Source of the DNA: Chamaea fasciata
Lineage: Eukaryota > Chordata > Aves > Passeriformes > Sylviidae
Assembly (NCBI GenBank): GCA_029207755.1
Contig: JARCOQ010000095.1
Coordinates: 1-64,000, forward strand
DNA length: 64,000 nucleotides
Direction of reading: 5' to 3'
Part shown: piece after piece, positions 36,565 to 50,243 of the stretch
How the letters are laid out: each line of letters starts with the position of its first letter
Position numbering within the stretch: the stretch's first letter is position 1
Translations under genes and position numbers: made by a program
Notes under the pieces: model-generated
Database searches by the model: none
The model's input: only the letters and a program-made list of their open reading frames with translations
What the model was told of the DNA's origin: nothing

Positions 36565-37680
36565 CTAGAACTTGGAGAGGGTAGAGCTGAGGTAAAAACT
36601 TAGCCTTCTTTCTAAGGCAGGAAGCTTGAATTTTACCTTAAGAACAGCTGAGTGTTACCTTGCTGCTGTCCTTCTGAGCATGGACAGCAGCCCTGCAAGC
36701 CAGAATCCTGCCTTCCACTTGAGAGAGTCCCTTTTAATCCTTACAGCCTCCACTTTCTGAAGAGCTGACGTGCCTGTCTAACGTGCAGCTCCTACAGACA
36801 TCGTTTCTGAGGCAGCATCAAGCTGGAAAAAAAGAAACCGAAAGTGCAAGTGCAAGTTAAGAGAGCTCAGTGTGGTTAAGTGACCAATATTAATGGGTGC
36901 ATTAGAGGACAAAGAAAAGCAAATGAAATTTTGCTACAGATGTCAGGAGCAGTTCTGTAGTTAGAAAATGCGATTCCTGGGTGGTTTCTTTAGTATTTCA
37001 TCACGACCAATATGATGAAAATCTCCTTGGAAACTTTCCCAAGAAGCCGAACAAGAATACGTTGATCATAAATGGAGCAGGGCATGGTTTGCTGAGGATT
37101 CTTCACCGTGCAGTTGAAACAAACGAACAATTTGCAGTTTGAACTATGTTTGGACCCAGGAAGCAGGTAGACTGTCCACTTTAGCGACGATAAAAGAAGA
37201 AGGCAGACTTTTTTCTGTGTTTTGCAGGTGTTCATTTGGTGTTTTAGCAAGGGGTGCTGCAGTCTTGCCTTATTTACCAATCTCTGTCCAGTCTTCTTCT
37301 GTATTTCCTGGTCAAGTGCTTTTCCTTCTTGAAATAGAAAGAATTGTTCATTTCATTCAGTTGGCTTTGATAGACTTCCGTACAGTGCAACATAGTACCC
37401 AATGAAGCAAGACACAATGCCTTCAGTGCATTCGAGGCTACTGGAACTCAGGTGACGTGGCTGAGTCACTGGAGCTGCTTCTGTTCTGTGGCTGGACTTA
37501 AGGCTATGGATTGTTGATGGCAGCTCCAAAAATACTTCTCGTGGATTTTGGGGTCTTACTGATTTTTGGTTTTTTAATTATTATTATTACTCTTCTTTTT
37601 CCTAAAATGCACTTTAAAGAAAAATCTTACACGGGCAGAAGAAGTTCTTTAGAAAAGCAAATGCCATTGACATCTTCATT
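34539..37680. repeat. Unit 12 (3142 bp, haplotype A)
   Basis: A markers; T run 43 bases (36520-36562), the only length difference seen from units 8 and 10. Confidence 0.97.
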
Positions 37681-39658
37681 GAGTGTTTCAAACCAATGCC
37701 AATTCTCATTCTTCAGTGAACACTGAGACCGCTGCTCATTCAGCTGCAGTAAAAGTAGAATGTGACTGTATCTCCTCCGTATTCCTTCTTGTCTAAAATA
37801 AAATGTAGGTGCTTTGCAAGGAGCAGGCATCCCCGTTAAAACTCTCTTCTTGTGTACAAGATGTTCACCAAAAAAGTTGGTCTTGATTTAATAGATCATC
37901 TTCTATCTTCCTGTGGCTGTTTTCTTGCGTAGCCCTAGCAAAACCGAAGGAAGGTATTCTGGACCTGAAATTTCACTCCTTTCTACATCCTCTCTACTAT
38001 ATTTAATTGTGTAGGTTTCAAGTCATGCCAAAAAGACTCGTTGATAAATCAACAGAGTATATTTGGATTAAATATTCATGACTGCTGTTGCTCTGCCTAG
38101 GAGGTCATGAAGCCAGGGGCTTGGGTGAGCTTTGTCTGCTGCTGTTTGTGCTTGCTCCAGGCTGCCTGGAAGAAGAGACCAAAGCTGCTCCCCACCTCAG
38201 CAGAGCTGGGTTCTGCAGGGTTTGGGGGCTACCCTGGGCACTGCTGTGTCCTGGGGTGGGAAATCCCATTTCTAGTCAAAGGAGGATGCTTCACAGTTAG
38301 TCTTGGAATCCAGCTTTTCTCTTTCAAAGCAAGTTTCAGAAACCTGTTGGTTTGGTTTTTTGGTCTGCTTTCTTCTGTGGTTTGTTGTTGTTGTTTTGTT
38401 GGGGTTTTTTGGTTTGGTTTGGTTTTGGTTTGGTTTTCTTTCTCTAGAAGAAAGAGGTGATTCTATGATTGGCAGATATGAAATAGGACTGATTTCCTTC
38501 ATTGCCCACTAAGAGAAATTGTATAGAAAGTGAATGGGAAAGACGGTAAAACTTCTGCTAAGGCCTTAAAGCTTAGATGAGGTGTTGTCCAAGAAAATGA
38601 CCGTTAAGCCCGTGAAGAAAAGGGATGTTAAAGCCATCTTCTGACTTTCAGCCTCCCAGTATCTGTAGTTGGTAGTGAATGTTTCATCAGGGTGCTAAGA
38701 ATATTTTTTTTCTTTTTTGTCCTTCTTTCTCTGCTTGAAAATCGAAGTGTGCAGCTTGGAACACCGAGCATCTTTTCAGCTTGTTCTGCTTTTGGTCTAA
38801 GTCTGCCAGCTCCGCTGATGTTTGGATTTTTTAGCAGAACTTCCTCCTCTAGCTTCTTGCTTTGAACCTTAGGAAAAAAAACAGTTGCCCTGGGCACCAG
38901 CAATCCCGATCCGCCAGGGAACTTGGGCAGCCGAGGCGATTTACGTCGATTGCGTAACCTACGCTAACTTTCCTGAATAGCCTCTGCTGCGTCATCTACG
39001 TAAGGCGCGTGAACTGCGGCGAGCTAGGGAAGCTCGGCAAGCTACCAGCGCAGCCTCTCAGTGCCGGGCAAAACCAAAGCGTAGCACTCGTTTTTTCGGG
39101 AGAGGAGGATAGAAACCCTTGGTGGTTGCACCGCACAGACAAGTGTGACCGTGTCCCTGCAGTAGAAATCACCAAAGACATGTTTGGCGTTCCCCCTGAT
39201 GCGGTGGTTTTGCGGTACTCGCTGCTGCTTTGGCGCTCCTCCTTCTCCGCTGAGGTTAAATTGGATGTGGCTGAACTGTTGCCGTGCCTGCTCTGGTTGT
39301 AGGCACCTGGTTGCGTTCATTGCCTGCTTGTGTAAAATACACCGAGGCAAAGGAGAAGCAGGGATAGCAAGCCCCGGTGTCTGCAGCCTAAACATTCGGC
39401 TCATTGCTGAGGTGCTCGAGCTCCATCCAGAAAGCACAGGGTGTGCTTTGTCTTGGCAGCATTCAAGACGGAAAGCGCTTTGGAAATGGCTTCTGCCTGT
39501 TGCCCTCCGCTTTTCCTTCCGTGCCTCCTGCTTCCCTGGGCTGCTCCTGTGACCCAGGCAGCCCCTATCTCATGCAACCAAAAGCATCACGGCGAGTGGA
39601 GGAGCAATTAGGGTCAAAAAAAAAGGATGGAGAAAAGCTTGAGGGCGTGAAGACACCA

Positions 39659-39704
<46 letters not shown>

Positions 39705-40820
39705 CTAGAACTTGGAGAGGGTAGAGCTGAGGTAAAAACTTAGCCTTCTTTCTAAGGCAGGAAGCTTGAATTTTACCTTAAGAACAGCTGAGTGTTACCT
39801 TGCTGCTGTCCTTCTGAGCATGGACAGCAGCCCTGCAAGCCAGAATCCTGCCTTCCACTTGAGAGAGTCCCTTTTAATCCTTACAGCCTCCACTTTCTGA
39901 AGAGCTGACGTGCCTGTCTAACGTGCAGCTCCTACAGACATCGTTTCTGAGGCAGCATCAAGCTGGAAAAAAAGAAACCGAAAGTGCAAGTGCAAGTTAA
40001 GAGAGCTCAGTGTGGTTAAGTGACCAATATTAATGGGTGCATTAGAGGACAAAGAAAAGCAAATGAAATTTTGCTACAGATGTCAGGAGCAGTTCTGTAG
40101 TTAGAAAATGCGATTCCTGGGTGGTTTCTTTAGTATTTCATCACGACCAATATGATGAAAATCTCCTTGGAAACTTTCCCAAGAAGCCGAACAAGAATAC
40201 GTTGATCATAAATGGAGCAGGGCATGGTTTGCTGAGGATTCTTCACCGTGCAGTTGAAACAAACGAACAATTTGCAGTTTGAACTATGTTTGGACCCAGG
40301 AAGCAGGTAGACTGTCCACTTTAGCGACGATAAAAGAAGAAGGCAGACTTTTTTCTGTGTTTTGCAGGTGTTCATTTGGTGTTTTAGCAAGGGGTGCTGC
40401 AGTCTTGCCTTATTTACCAATCTCTGTCCAGTCTTCTTCTGTATTTCCTGGTCAAGTGCTTTTCCTTCTTGAAATAGAAAGAATTGTTCATTTCATTCAG
40501 TTGGCTTTGATAGACTTCCGTACAGTGCAACATAGTACCCAATGAAGCAAGACACAATGCCTTCAGTGCATTCGAGGCTACTGGAACTCAGGTGACGTGG
40601 CTGAGTCACTGGAGCTGCTTCTGTTCTGTGGCTGGACTTAAGGCTATGGATTGTTGATGGCAGCTCCAAAAATACTTCTCGTGGATTTTGGGGTCTTACT
40701 GATTTTTGTTTTTTTAATTATTATTATTACTCTTCTTTTTCCTAAAATGCACTTTAAAGAAAAATCTTACACGGGCAGAAGAAGTTCTTTAGAAAAGCAA
40801 ATGCCATTGACATCTTCATT
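37681..40820. repeat. Unit 13 (3140 bp, haplotype B, epsilon-type right end)
   Basis: B markers in the first half; T run 41 bases (39662-39702). Near its right end, at 40709, a G-to-T change gives tttttgttttttt, the epsilon form found repeatedly to the right but in no unit to the left. It marks the seam between the two array domains. Confidence 0.97.
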
Positions 40821-42798
40821 GAGTGTTTCAAACCAATGCCAATTCTCATTCTTCAGTGAACACTGAGACCGCTGCTCATTCAGCTGCAGTAAAAGTAGAA
40901 TGTGACTGTATCTCCTCCGTATTCCTTCTTGTCTAAAATAAAATGTAGGTGCTTTGCAAGGAGCAGGCATCCCCGTTAAAACTCTCTTCTTGTGTACAAG
41001 ACGTTCACCAAAAAAGTTGGTCTTGATTTAATAGATCATCTTCTATCTTCCTGCGGCTGTTTTCTTGCGTAGCCCTAGCAAAACCGAAGGAAGGTATTGT
41101 GGACCTGAAATTTCACTCCTTTCTACATCCTCTCTACTATATTTAATTGTGTAGGTTTCAAGTCATGCCAAAAAGACTCGTTGATAAATCAACAGAGTAT
41201 ATTTGGATTAAATATTCATGACTGCTGTTGCTCTGCCTAGGAGGTCATGAAGCCAGGGGCTTGGGTGAGCTTTGTCTGCTGCTGTTTGTGCTTGCTCCAG
41301 GCTGCCTGGAAGAAGAGACCAAAGCTGCTCCCCACCTCAGCAGAGCTGGGTTCTGCAGGGTTTGGGGGCTACCCTGGGCACTGCTGTGTCCTGGGGTGGG
41401 AAATCCCATTTCTAGTCAAAGGAGGATGCTTCACAGTTAGTCTTGGAATCCAGCTTTTCTCTTTCAAAGCAAGTTTCAGAAACCTGTTGGTTTGGTTTTT
41501 TGGTCTGCTTTCTTCTGTGGTTTGTTGTTGTTGTTTTGTTGGGGTTTTTTGGTTTGGTTTGGTTTTGGTTTGGTTTTCTTTCTCTAGAAGAAAGAGGTGA
41601 TTCTATGATTGGCAGATATGAAATAGGACTGATTTCCTTCATTGCCCACTAAGAGAAATTGTATAGAAAGTGAATGGGAAAGACGGTAAAACTTCTGCTA
41701 AGGCCTTAAAGCTTAGATGAGGTGTTGTCCAAGAAAATGACCGTTAAGCCCGTGAAGAAAAGGGATGTTAAAGCCATCTTCTGACTTTCAGCCTCCCAGT
41801 ATCTGTAGTTGGTAGTGAATGTTTCATCAGGGTGCTAAGAATATTTTTTTTCTTTTTTGTCCTTCTTTCTCTGCTTGAAAATCGAAGTGTGCAGCTTGGA
41901 ACACCGAGCATCTTTTCAGCTTGTTCTGCTTTTGGTCTAAGTCTGCCAGCTCCGCTGATGTTTGGATTTTTTAGCAGAACTTCCTCCTCTAGCTTCTTGC
42001 TTTGAACCTTAGGAAAAAAAACAGTTGCCCTGGGCACCAGCAATCCCGATCCGCCAGGGAACTTGGGCAGCCGAGGCGATTTACGTCGATTGCGTAACCT
42101 ACGCTAACTTTCCTGAATAGCCTCTGCTGCGTCATCTACGTAAGGCGCGTGAACTGCGGCGAGCTAGGGAAGCTCGGCAAGCTACCAGCGCAGCCTCTCA
42201 GTGCCGGGCAAAACCAAAGCGTAGCACTCGTTTTTTCGGGAGAGGAGGATAGAAACCCTTGGTGGTTGCACCGCACAGACAAGTGTGACCGTGTCCCTGC
42301 AGTAGAAATCACCAAAGACATGTTTGGCGTTCCCCCTGATGCGGTGGTTTTGCGGTACTCGCTGCTGCTTTGGCGCTCCTCCTTCTCCGCTGAGGTTAAA
42401 TTGGATGTGGCTGAACTGTTGCCGTGCCTGCTCTGGTTGTAGGCACCTGGTTGCGTTCATTGCCTGCTTGTGTAAAATACACCGAGGCAAAGGAGAAGCA
42501 GGGATAGCAAGCCCCGGTGTCTGCAGCCTAAACATTCGGCTCATTGCTGAGGTGCTCGAGCTCCATCCAGAAAGCACAGGGTGTGCTTTGTCTTGGCAGC
42601 ATTCAAGACGGAAAGCGCTTTGGAAATGGCTTCTGCCTGTTGCCCTCCGCTTTTCCTTCCGTGCCTCCTGCTTCCCTGGGCTGCTCCTGTGACCCAGGCA
42701 GCCCCTATCTCATGCAACCAAAAGCATCACGGCGAGTGGAGGAGCAATTAGGGTCAAAAAAAAAGGATGGAGAAAAGCTTGAGGGCGTGAAGACACCA

Positions 42799-42849
<51 letters not shown>

Positions 42850-43965
42850 CTAGAACTTGGAGAGGGTAGAGCTGAGGTAAAAACTTAGCCTTCTTTCTAA
42901 GGCAGGAAGCTTGAATTTTACCTTAAGAACAGCTGAGTGTTACCTTGCTGCTGTCCTTCTGAGCATGGACAGCAGCCCTGCAAGCCAGAATCCTGCCTTC
43001 CACTTGAGAGAGTCCCTTTTAATCCTTACAGCCTCCACTTTCTGAAGAGCTGACGTGCCTGTCTAACGTGCAGCTCCTACAGACATCGTTTCTGAGGCAG
43101 CATCAAGCTGGAAAAAAAGAAACCGAAAGTGCAAGTGCAAGTGAAGAGAGCTCAGTGTGGTTAAGTGACCAATATTAATGGGTGCATTAGAGGACAAAGA
43201 AAAGCAAATGAAATTTTGCTACAGATGTCAGGAGCAGTTCTGTAGTTAGAAAATGCGATTCCTGGGTGGTTTCTTTAGTATTTCATCACGACCAATATGA
43301 TGAAAATCTCCTTGGAAACTTTCCCAAGAAGCCGAACAAGAATACGTTGATCATAAATGGAGCAGGGCATGGTTTGCTGAGGATTCTTCACCGTGCAGTT
43401 GAAACAAACGAACAATTTGCAGTTTGAACTATGTTTGGACCCAGGAAGCAGGTAGACTGTCCACTTTAGCGACGATAAAAGAAGAAGGCAGACTTTTTTC
43501 TGTGTTTTGCAGGTGTTCATTTGGTGTTTTAGCAAGGGGTGCTGCAGTCTTGCCTTATTTGCCAATCTCTGTCCAGTCTTCTTCTGTATTTCCTGGTCAA
43601 GTGCTTTTCCTTCTTGAAATAGAAAGAATTGTTCATTTCATTCAGCTGGCTTTGATAGACTTCCGTACAGTGCAACATAGTACCCAATGAAGCCAGACAC
43701 AATGCCTTCAGTGCATTCGAGGCTACTGGAACTCAGGTGACGTGGCTGAGTCACTGGAGCTGCTTCTGTTCTGTGGCTGGACTTAAGGCTATGGATTGTT
43801 GATGGCAGCTCCAAAAATACTTCTCGTGGATTTGGGGGTCTTACTGATTTTTGGGTTTTTAATTATTATTATTACTCTTCTTTTTCCTAAAATGCACTTT
43901 AAAGAAAAATCTTACACGGGCAGAAGAAGTTCTTTAGAAAAGCAAATGCCATTGACATCTTCATT
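40821..43965. repeat. Unit 14 (3145 bp, epsilon start, delta end)
   Basis: This is the first copy with the right-domain markers gacgttcacc, ctgcggctg and attgtgg (279G), combined with 531T and 543T. The T run is 46 bases (42802-42847). The second half is delta type: gcaagtgaagag, ttatttgcca, attcagctgg, gaagccagac, tttgggggtc, and cattctttag just past the unit end. Confidence 0.97.
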
Positions 43966-45943
43966 GAGTGTTTCAAACCAATGCCAATTCTCATTCTTTA
44001 GTGAACACTGAGACCGCTGCTCATTCAGCTGCAGTAAAAGTAGAATGTGACTGTATCTCCTCCGTATTCCTTCTTGTCTAAAATAAAATGTAGGTGCTTT
44101 GCAAGGAGCAGGCATCCCCGTTAAAACTCTCTTCTTGTGTACAAGACGTTCACCAAAAAAGTTGGTCTTGATTTAATAGATCATCTTCTATCTTCCTGCG
44201 GCTGTTTTCTTGCGTAGCCCTAGCAAAACCGAAGGAAGGTATTGTGGACCTGAAATTTCACTCCTTTCTACATCCTCTCTACTATATTTAATTGTGTAGG
44301 TTTCAAGTCATGCCAAAAAGACTCGTTGATAAATCAACAGAGTATATTTGGATTAAATATTCATGACTGCTGTTGCTCTGCCTAGGAGGTCATGAAGCCA
44401 GGGGCTTGGGTGAGCTTTGTCTGCTGCTGTTTGTGCTTGCTCCAGGCTGCCTGGAAGAAGAGACCAAAGCTGCTCCCCACCTCAGCAGAGCTGGGCTCTG
44501 CAGGGTTCGGGGGCTACCCTGGGCACTGCTGTGTCCTGGGGTGGGAAATCCCATTTCTAGTCAAAGGAGGATGCTTCACAGTTAGTCTTGGAATCCAGCT
44601 TTTCTCTTTCAAAGCAAGTTTCAGAAACCTGTTGGTTTGGTTTTTTGGTCTGCTTTCTTCTGTGGTTTGTTGTTGTTGTTTTGTTGGGGTTTTTTGGTTT
44701 GGTTTGGTTTTGGTTTGGTTTTCTTTCTCTAGAAGAAAGAGGTGATTCTATGATTGGCAGATATGAAATAGGACTGATTTCCTTCATTGCCCACTAAGAG
44801 AAATTGTATAGAAAGTGAATGGGAAAGACGGTAAAACTTCTGCTAAGGCCTTAAAGCTTAGATGAGGTGTTGTCCAAGAAAATGACCGTTAAGCCCGTGA
44901 AGAAAAGGGATGTTAAAGCCATCTTCTGACTTTCAGCCTCCCAGTATCTGTAGTTGGTAGTGAATGTTTCATCAGGGTGCTAAGAATATTTTTTTTCTTT
45001 TTTGTCCTTCTTTCTCTGCTTGAAAATCGAAGTGTGCAGCTTGGAACACCGAGCATCTTTTCAGCTTGTTCTGCTTTTGGTCTAAGTCTGCCAGCTCCGC
45101 TGATGTTTGGATTTTTTAGCAGAACTTCCTCCTCTAGCTTCTTGCTTTGAACCTTAGGAAAAAAAACAGTTGCCCTGGGCACCAGCAATCCCGATCCGCC
45201 AGGGAACTTGGGCAGCCGAGGCGATTTACGTCGATTGCGTAACCTACGCTAACTTTCCTGAATAGCCTCTGCTGCGTCATCTACGTAAGGCGCGTGAACT
45301 GCGGCGAGCTAGGGAAGCTCGGCAAGCTACCAGCGCAGCCTCTCAGTGCCGGGCAAAACCAAAGCGTAGCACTCGTTTTTTCGGGAGAGGAGGATAGAAA
45401 CCCTTGGTGGTTGCACCGCACAGACAAGTGTGACCGTGTCCCTGCAGTAGAAATCACCAAAGACATGTTTGGCGTTCCCCCTGATGCGGTGGTTTTGCGG
45501 TACTCGCTGCTGCTTTGGCGCTCCTCCTTCTCCGCTGAGGTTAAATTGGATGTGGCTGAACTGTTGCCGTGCCTGCTCTGGTTGTAGGCACCTGGTTGCG
45601 TTCATTGCCTGCTTGTGTAAAATACACCGAGGCAAAGGAGAAGCAGGGATAGCAAGCCCCGGTGTCTGCAGCCTAAACATTCGGCTCATTGCTGAGGTGC
45701 TCGAGCTCCATCCAGAAAGCACAGGGTGTGCTTTGTCTTGGCAGCATTCAAGACGGAAAGCGCTTTGGAAATGGCTTCTGCCTGTTGCCCTCCGCTTTTC
45801 CTTCCGTGCCTCCTGCTTCCCTGGGCTGCTCCTGTGACCCAGGCAGCCCCTATCTCATGCAACCAAAAGCATCACGGCGAGTGGAGGAGCAATTAGGGTC
45901 AAAAAAAAAGGATGGAGAAAAGCTTGAGGGCGTGAAGACACCA

Positions 45944-45988
<45 letters not shown>

Positions 45989-47104
45989 CTAGAACTTGGA
46001 GAGGGTAGAGCTGAGGTAAAAACTTAGCCTTCTTTCTAAGGCAGGAAGCTTGAATTTTACCTTAAGAACAGCTGAGTGTTACCTTGCTGCTGTCCTTCTG
46101 AGCATGGACAGCAGCCCTGCAAGCCAGAATCCTGCCTTCCACTTGAGAGAGTCCCTTTTAATCCTTACAGCCTCCACTTTCTGAAGAGCTGACGTGCCTG
46201 TCTAACGTGCAGCTCCTACAGACATCGTTTCTGAGGCAGCATCAAGCTGGAAAAAAAGAAACCGAAAGTGCAAGTGCAAGTGAAGAGAGCTCAGTGTGGT
46301 TAAGTGACCAATATTAATGGGTGCATTAGAGGACAAAGAAAAGCAAATGAAATTTTGCTACAGATGTCAGGAGCAGTTCTGTAGTTAGAAAATGCGATTC
46401 CTGGGTGGTTTCTTTAGTATTTCATCACGACCAATATGATGAAAATCTCCTTGGAAACTTTCCCAAGAAGCCGAACAAGAATACGTTGATCATAAATGGA
46501 GCAGGGCATGGTTTGCTGAGGATTCTTCACCGTGCAGTTGAAACAAACGAACAATTTGCAGTTTGAACTATGTTTGGACCCAGGAAGCAGGTAGACTGTC
46601 CACTTTAGCGACGATAAAAGAAGAAGGCAGACTTTTTTCTGTGTTTTGCAGGTGTTCATTTGGTGTTTTAGCAAGGGGTGCTGCAGTCTTGCCTTATTTG
46701 CCAATCTCTGTCCAGTCTTCTTCTGTATTTCCTGGTCAAGTGCTTTTCCTTCTTGAAATAGAAAGAATTGTTCATTTCATTCAGCTGGCTTTGATAGACT
46801 TCCGTACAGTGCAACATAGTACCCAATGAAGCCAGACACAATGCCTTCAGTGCATTCGAGGCTACTGGAACTCAGGTGACGTGGCTGAGTCACTGGAGCT
46901 GCTTCTGTTCTGTGGCTGGACTTAAGGCTATGGATTGTTGATGGCAGCTCCAAAAATACTTCTCGTGGATTTGGGGGTCTTACTGATTTTTGGGTTTTTA
47001 ATTATTATTATTACTCTTCTTTTTCCTAAAATGCACTTTAAAGAAAAATCTTACACGGGCAGAAGAAGTTCTTTAGAAAAGCAAATGCCATTGACATCTT
47101 CATT
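43966..47104. repeat. Unit 15 (3139 bp, delta with internal epsilon patch)
   Basis: It starts with delta-type cattctttag, then carries epsilon-type gacgttcacc and ctgcggctg near 44144-44204, then returns to 531C/543C. The second half is delta. The T run is 40 bases (45947-45986). Confidence 0.97.
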
Positions 47105-49082
47105 GAGTGTTTCAAACCAATGCCAATTCTCATTCTTTAGTGAACACTGAGACCGCTGCTCATTCAGCTGCAGTAAAAGTAGAATGTGACTGTATCTCCT
47201 CCGTATTCCTTCTTGTCTAAAATAAAATGTAGGTGCTTTGCAAGGAGCAGGCATCCCCGTTAAAACTCTCTTCTTGTGTACAAGATGTTCACCAAAAAAG
47301 TTGGTCTTGATTTAATAGATCATCTTCTATCTTCCTGTGGCTGTTTTCTTGCGTAGCCCTAGCAAAACCGAAGGAAGGTATTGTGGACCTGAAATTTCAC
47401 TCCTTTCTACATCCTCTCTACTATATTTAATTGTGTAGGTTTCAAGTCATGCCAAAAAGACTCGTTGATAAATCAACAGAGTATATTTGGATTAAATATT
47501 CATGACTGCTGTTGCTCTGCCTAGGAGGTCATGAAGCCAGGGGCTTGGGTGAGCTTTGTCTGCTGCTGTTTGTGCTTGCTCCAGGCTGCCTGGAAGAAGA
47601 GACCAAAGCTGCTCCCCACCTCAGCAGAGCTGGGCTCTGCAGGGTTCGGGGGCTACCCTGGGCACTGCTGTGTCCTGGGGTGGGAAATCCCATTTCTAGT
47701 CAAAGGAGGATGCTTCACAGTTAGTCTTGGAATCCAGCTTTTCTCTTTCAAAGCAAGTTTCAGAAACCTGTTGGTTTGGTTTTTTGGTCTGCTTTCTTCT
47801 GTGGTTTGTTGTTGTTGTTTTGTTGGGGTTTTTTGGTTTGGTTTGGTTTTGGTTTGGTTTTCTTTCTCTAGAAGAAAGAGGTGATTCTATGATTGGCAGA
47901 TATGAAATAGGACTGATTTCCTTCATTGCCCACTAAGAGAAATTGTATAGAAAGTGAATGGGAAAGACGGTAAAACTTCTGCTAAGGCCTTAAAGCTTAG
48001 ATGAGGTGTTGTCCAAGAAAATGACCGTTAAGCCCGTGAAGAAAAGGGATGTTAAAGCCATCTTCTGACTTTCAGCCTCCCAGTATCTGTAGTTGGTAGT
48101 GAATGTTTCATCAGGGTGCTAAGAATATTTTTTTTCTTTTTTGTCCTTCTTTCTCTGCTTGAAAATCGAAGTGTGCAGCTTGGAACACCGAGCATCTTTT
48201 CAGCTTGTTCTGCTTTTGGTCTAAGTCTGCCAGCTCCGCTGATGTTTGGATTTTTTAGCAGAACTTCCTCCTCTAGCTTCTTGCTTTGAACCTTAGGAAA
48301 AAAAACAGTTGCCCTGGGCACCAGCAATCCCGATCCGCCAGGGAACTTGGGCAGCCGAGGCGATTTACGTCGATTGCGTAACCTACGCTAACTTTCCTGA
48401 ATAGCCTCTGCTGCGTCATCTACGTAAGGCGCGTGAACTGCGGCGAGCTAGGGAAGCTCGGCAAGCTACCAGCGCAGCCTCTCAGTGCCGGGCAAAACCA
48501 AAGCGTAGCACTCGTTTTTTCGGGAGAGGAGGATAGAAACCCTTGGTGGTTGCACCGCACAGACAAGTGTGACCGTGTCCCTGCAGTAGAAATCACCAAA
48601 GACATGTTTGGCGTTCCCCCTGATGCGGTGGTTTTGCGGTACTCGCTGCTGCTTTGGCGCTCCTCCTTCTCCGCTGAGGTTAAATTGGATGTGGCTGAAC
48701 TGTTGCCGTGCCTGCTCTGGTTGTAGGCACCTGGTTGCGTTCATTGCCTGCTTGTGTAAAATACACCGAGGCAAAGGAGAAGCAGGGATAGCAAGCCCCG
48801 GTGTCTGCAGCCTAAACATTCGGCTCATTGCTGAGGTGCTCGAGCTCCATCCAGAAAGCACAGGGTGTGCTTTGTCTTGGCAGCATTCAAGACGGAAAGC
48901 GCTTTGGAAATGGCTTCTGCCTGTTGCCCTCCGCTTTTCCTTCCGTGCCTCCTGCTTCCCTGGGCTGCTCCTGTGACCCAGGCAGCCCCTATCTCATGCA
49001 ACCAAAAGCATCACGGCGAGTGGAGGAGCAATTAGGGTCAAAAAAAAAGGATGGAGAAAAGCTTGAGGGCGTGAAGACACCA

Positions 49083-49127
<45 letters not shown>

Positions 49128-50243
49128 CTAGAACTTGGAGAGGGTAGAGCTGAGGTAAAAACTTAGCCTTCTTTCTAAGGCAGGAAGCTTGAATTTTACC
49201 TTAAGAACAGCTGAGTGTTACCTTGCTGCTGTCCTTCTGAGCATGGACAGCAGCCCTGCAAGCCAGAATCCTGCCTTCCACTTGAGAGAGTCCCTTTTAA
49301 TCCTTACAGCCTCCACTTTCTGAAGAGCTGACGTGCCTGTCTAACGTGCAGCTCCTGCAGACATCGTTTCTGAGGCAGCATCAAGCTGGAAAAAAAGAAA
49401 CCGAAAGTGCAAGTGCAAGTTAAGAGAGCTCAGTGTGGTTAAGTGACCAATATTAATGGGTGCATTAGAGGACAAAGAAAAGCAAATGAAATTTTGCTAC
49501 AGATGTCAGGAGCAGTTCTGTAGTTAGAAAATGCGATTCCTGGGTGGTTTCTTTAGTATTTCATCACGACCAATATGATGAAAATCTCCTTGGAAACTTT
49601 CCCAAGAAGCCGAACAAGAATACGTTGATCATAAATGGAGCAGGGCATGGTTTGCTGAGGATTCTTCACCGTGCAGTTGAAACAAACGAACAATTTGCAG
49701 TTTGAACTATGTTTGGACCCAGGAAGCAGGTAGACTGTCCACTTTAGCGACGATAAAAGAAGAAGGCAGACTTTTTTCTGTGTTTTGCAGGTGTTCATTT
49801 GGTGTTTTAGCAAGGGGTGCTGCAGTCTTGCCTTATTTACCAATCTCTGTCCAGTCTTCTTCTGTATTTCCTGGTCAAGTGCTTTTCCTTCTTGAAATAG
49901 AAAGAATTGTTCATTTCATTCAGTTGGCTTTGATAGACTTCCGTACAGTGCAACATAGTACCCAATGAAGCAAGACACAATGCCTTCAGTGCATTCGAGG
50001 CTACTGGAACTCAGGTGACGTGGCTGAGTCACTGGAGCTGCTTCTGTTCTGTGGCTGGACTTAAGGCTATGGATTGTTGATGGCAGCTCCAAAAATACTT
50101 CTCGTGGATTTTGGGGTCTTACTGATTTTTGTTTTTTTAATTATTATTATTACTCTTCTTTTTCCTAAAATGCACTTTAAAGAAAAATCTTACACGGGCA
50201 GAAGAAGTTCTTTAGAAAAGCAAATGCCATTGACATCTTCATT
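47105..50243. repeat. Unit 16 (3139 bp, delta start, epsilon end)
   Basis: It has cattctttag, gatgttcacc, ctgtggctg, attgtgg and 531C/543C. After the T run (40 bases, 49086-49125) it carries tcctgcagac (also in unit 4), ttatttacca and the tttttgttttttt right end. Confidence 0.97.

Larger units (their letters stand above)
21979..40820. repeat. Dimeric higher-order repeat block, (A-B) x 3, about 6.28 kb
   Basis: Units 8 to 13 alternate strictly A, B, A, B, A, B at three separate marker positions (offsets 864, 904 and 1563). Copies of the same type, 6,280 bases apart, look identical to each other apart from a two-base change in one T run and the 40709 substitution. A-to-B differences therefore exceed A-to-A and B-to-B differences, the defining property of a higher-order repeat. 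Part of the same alternation is visible in units 2-4 and 6-8. Confidence 0.85.
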
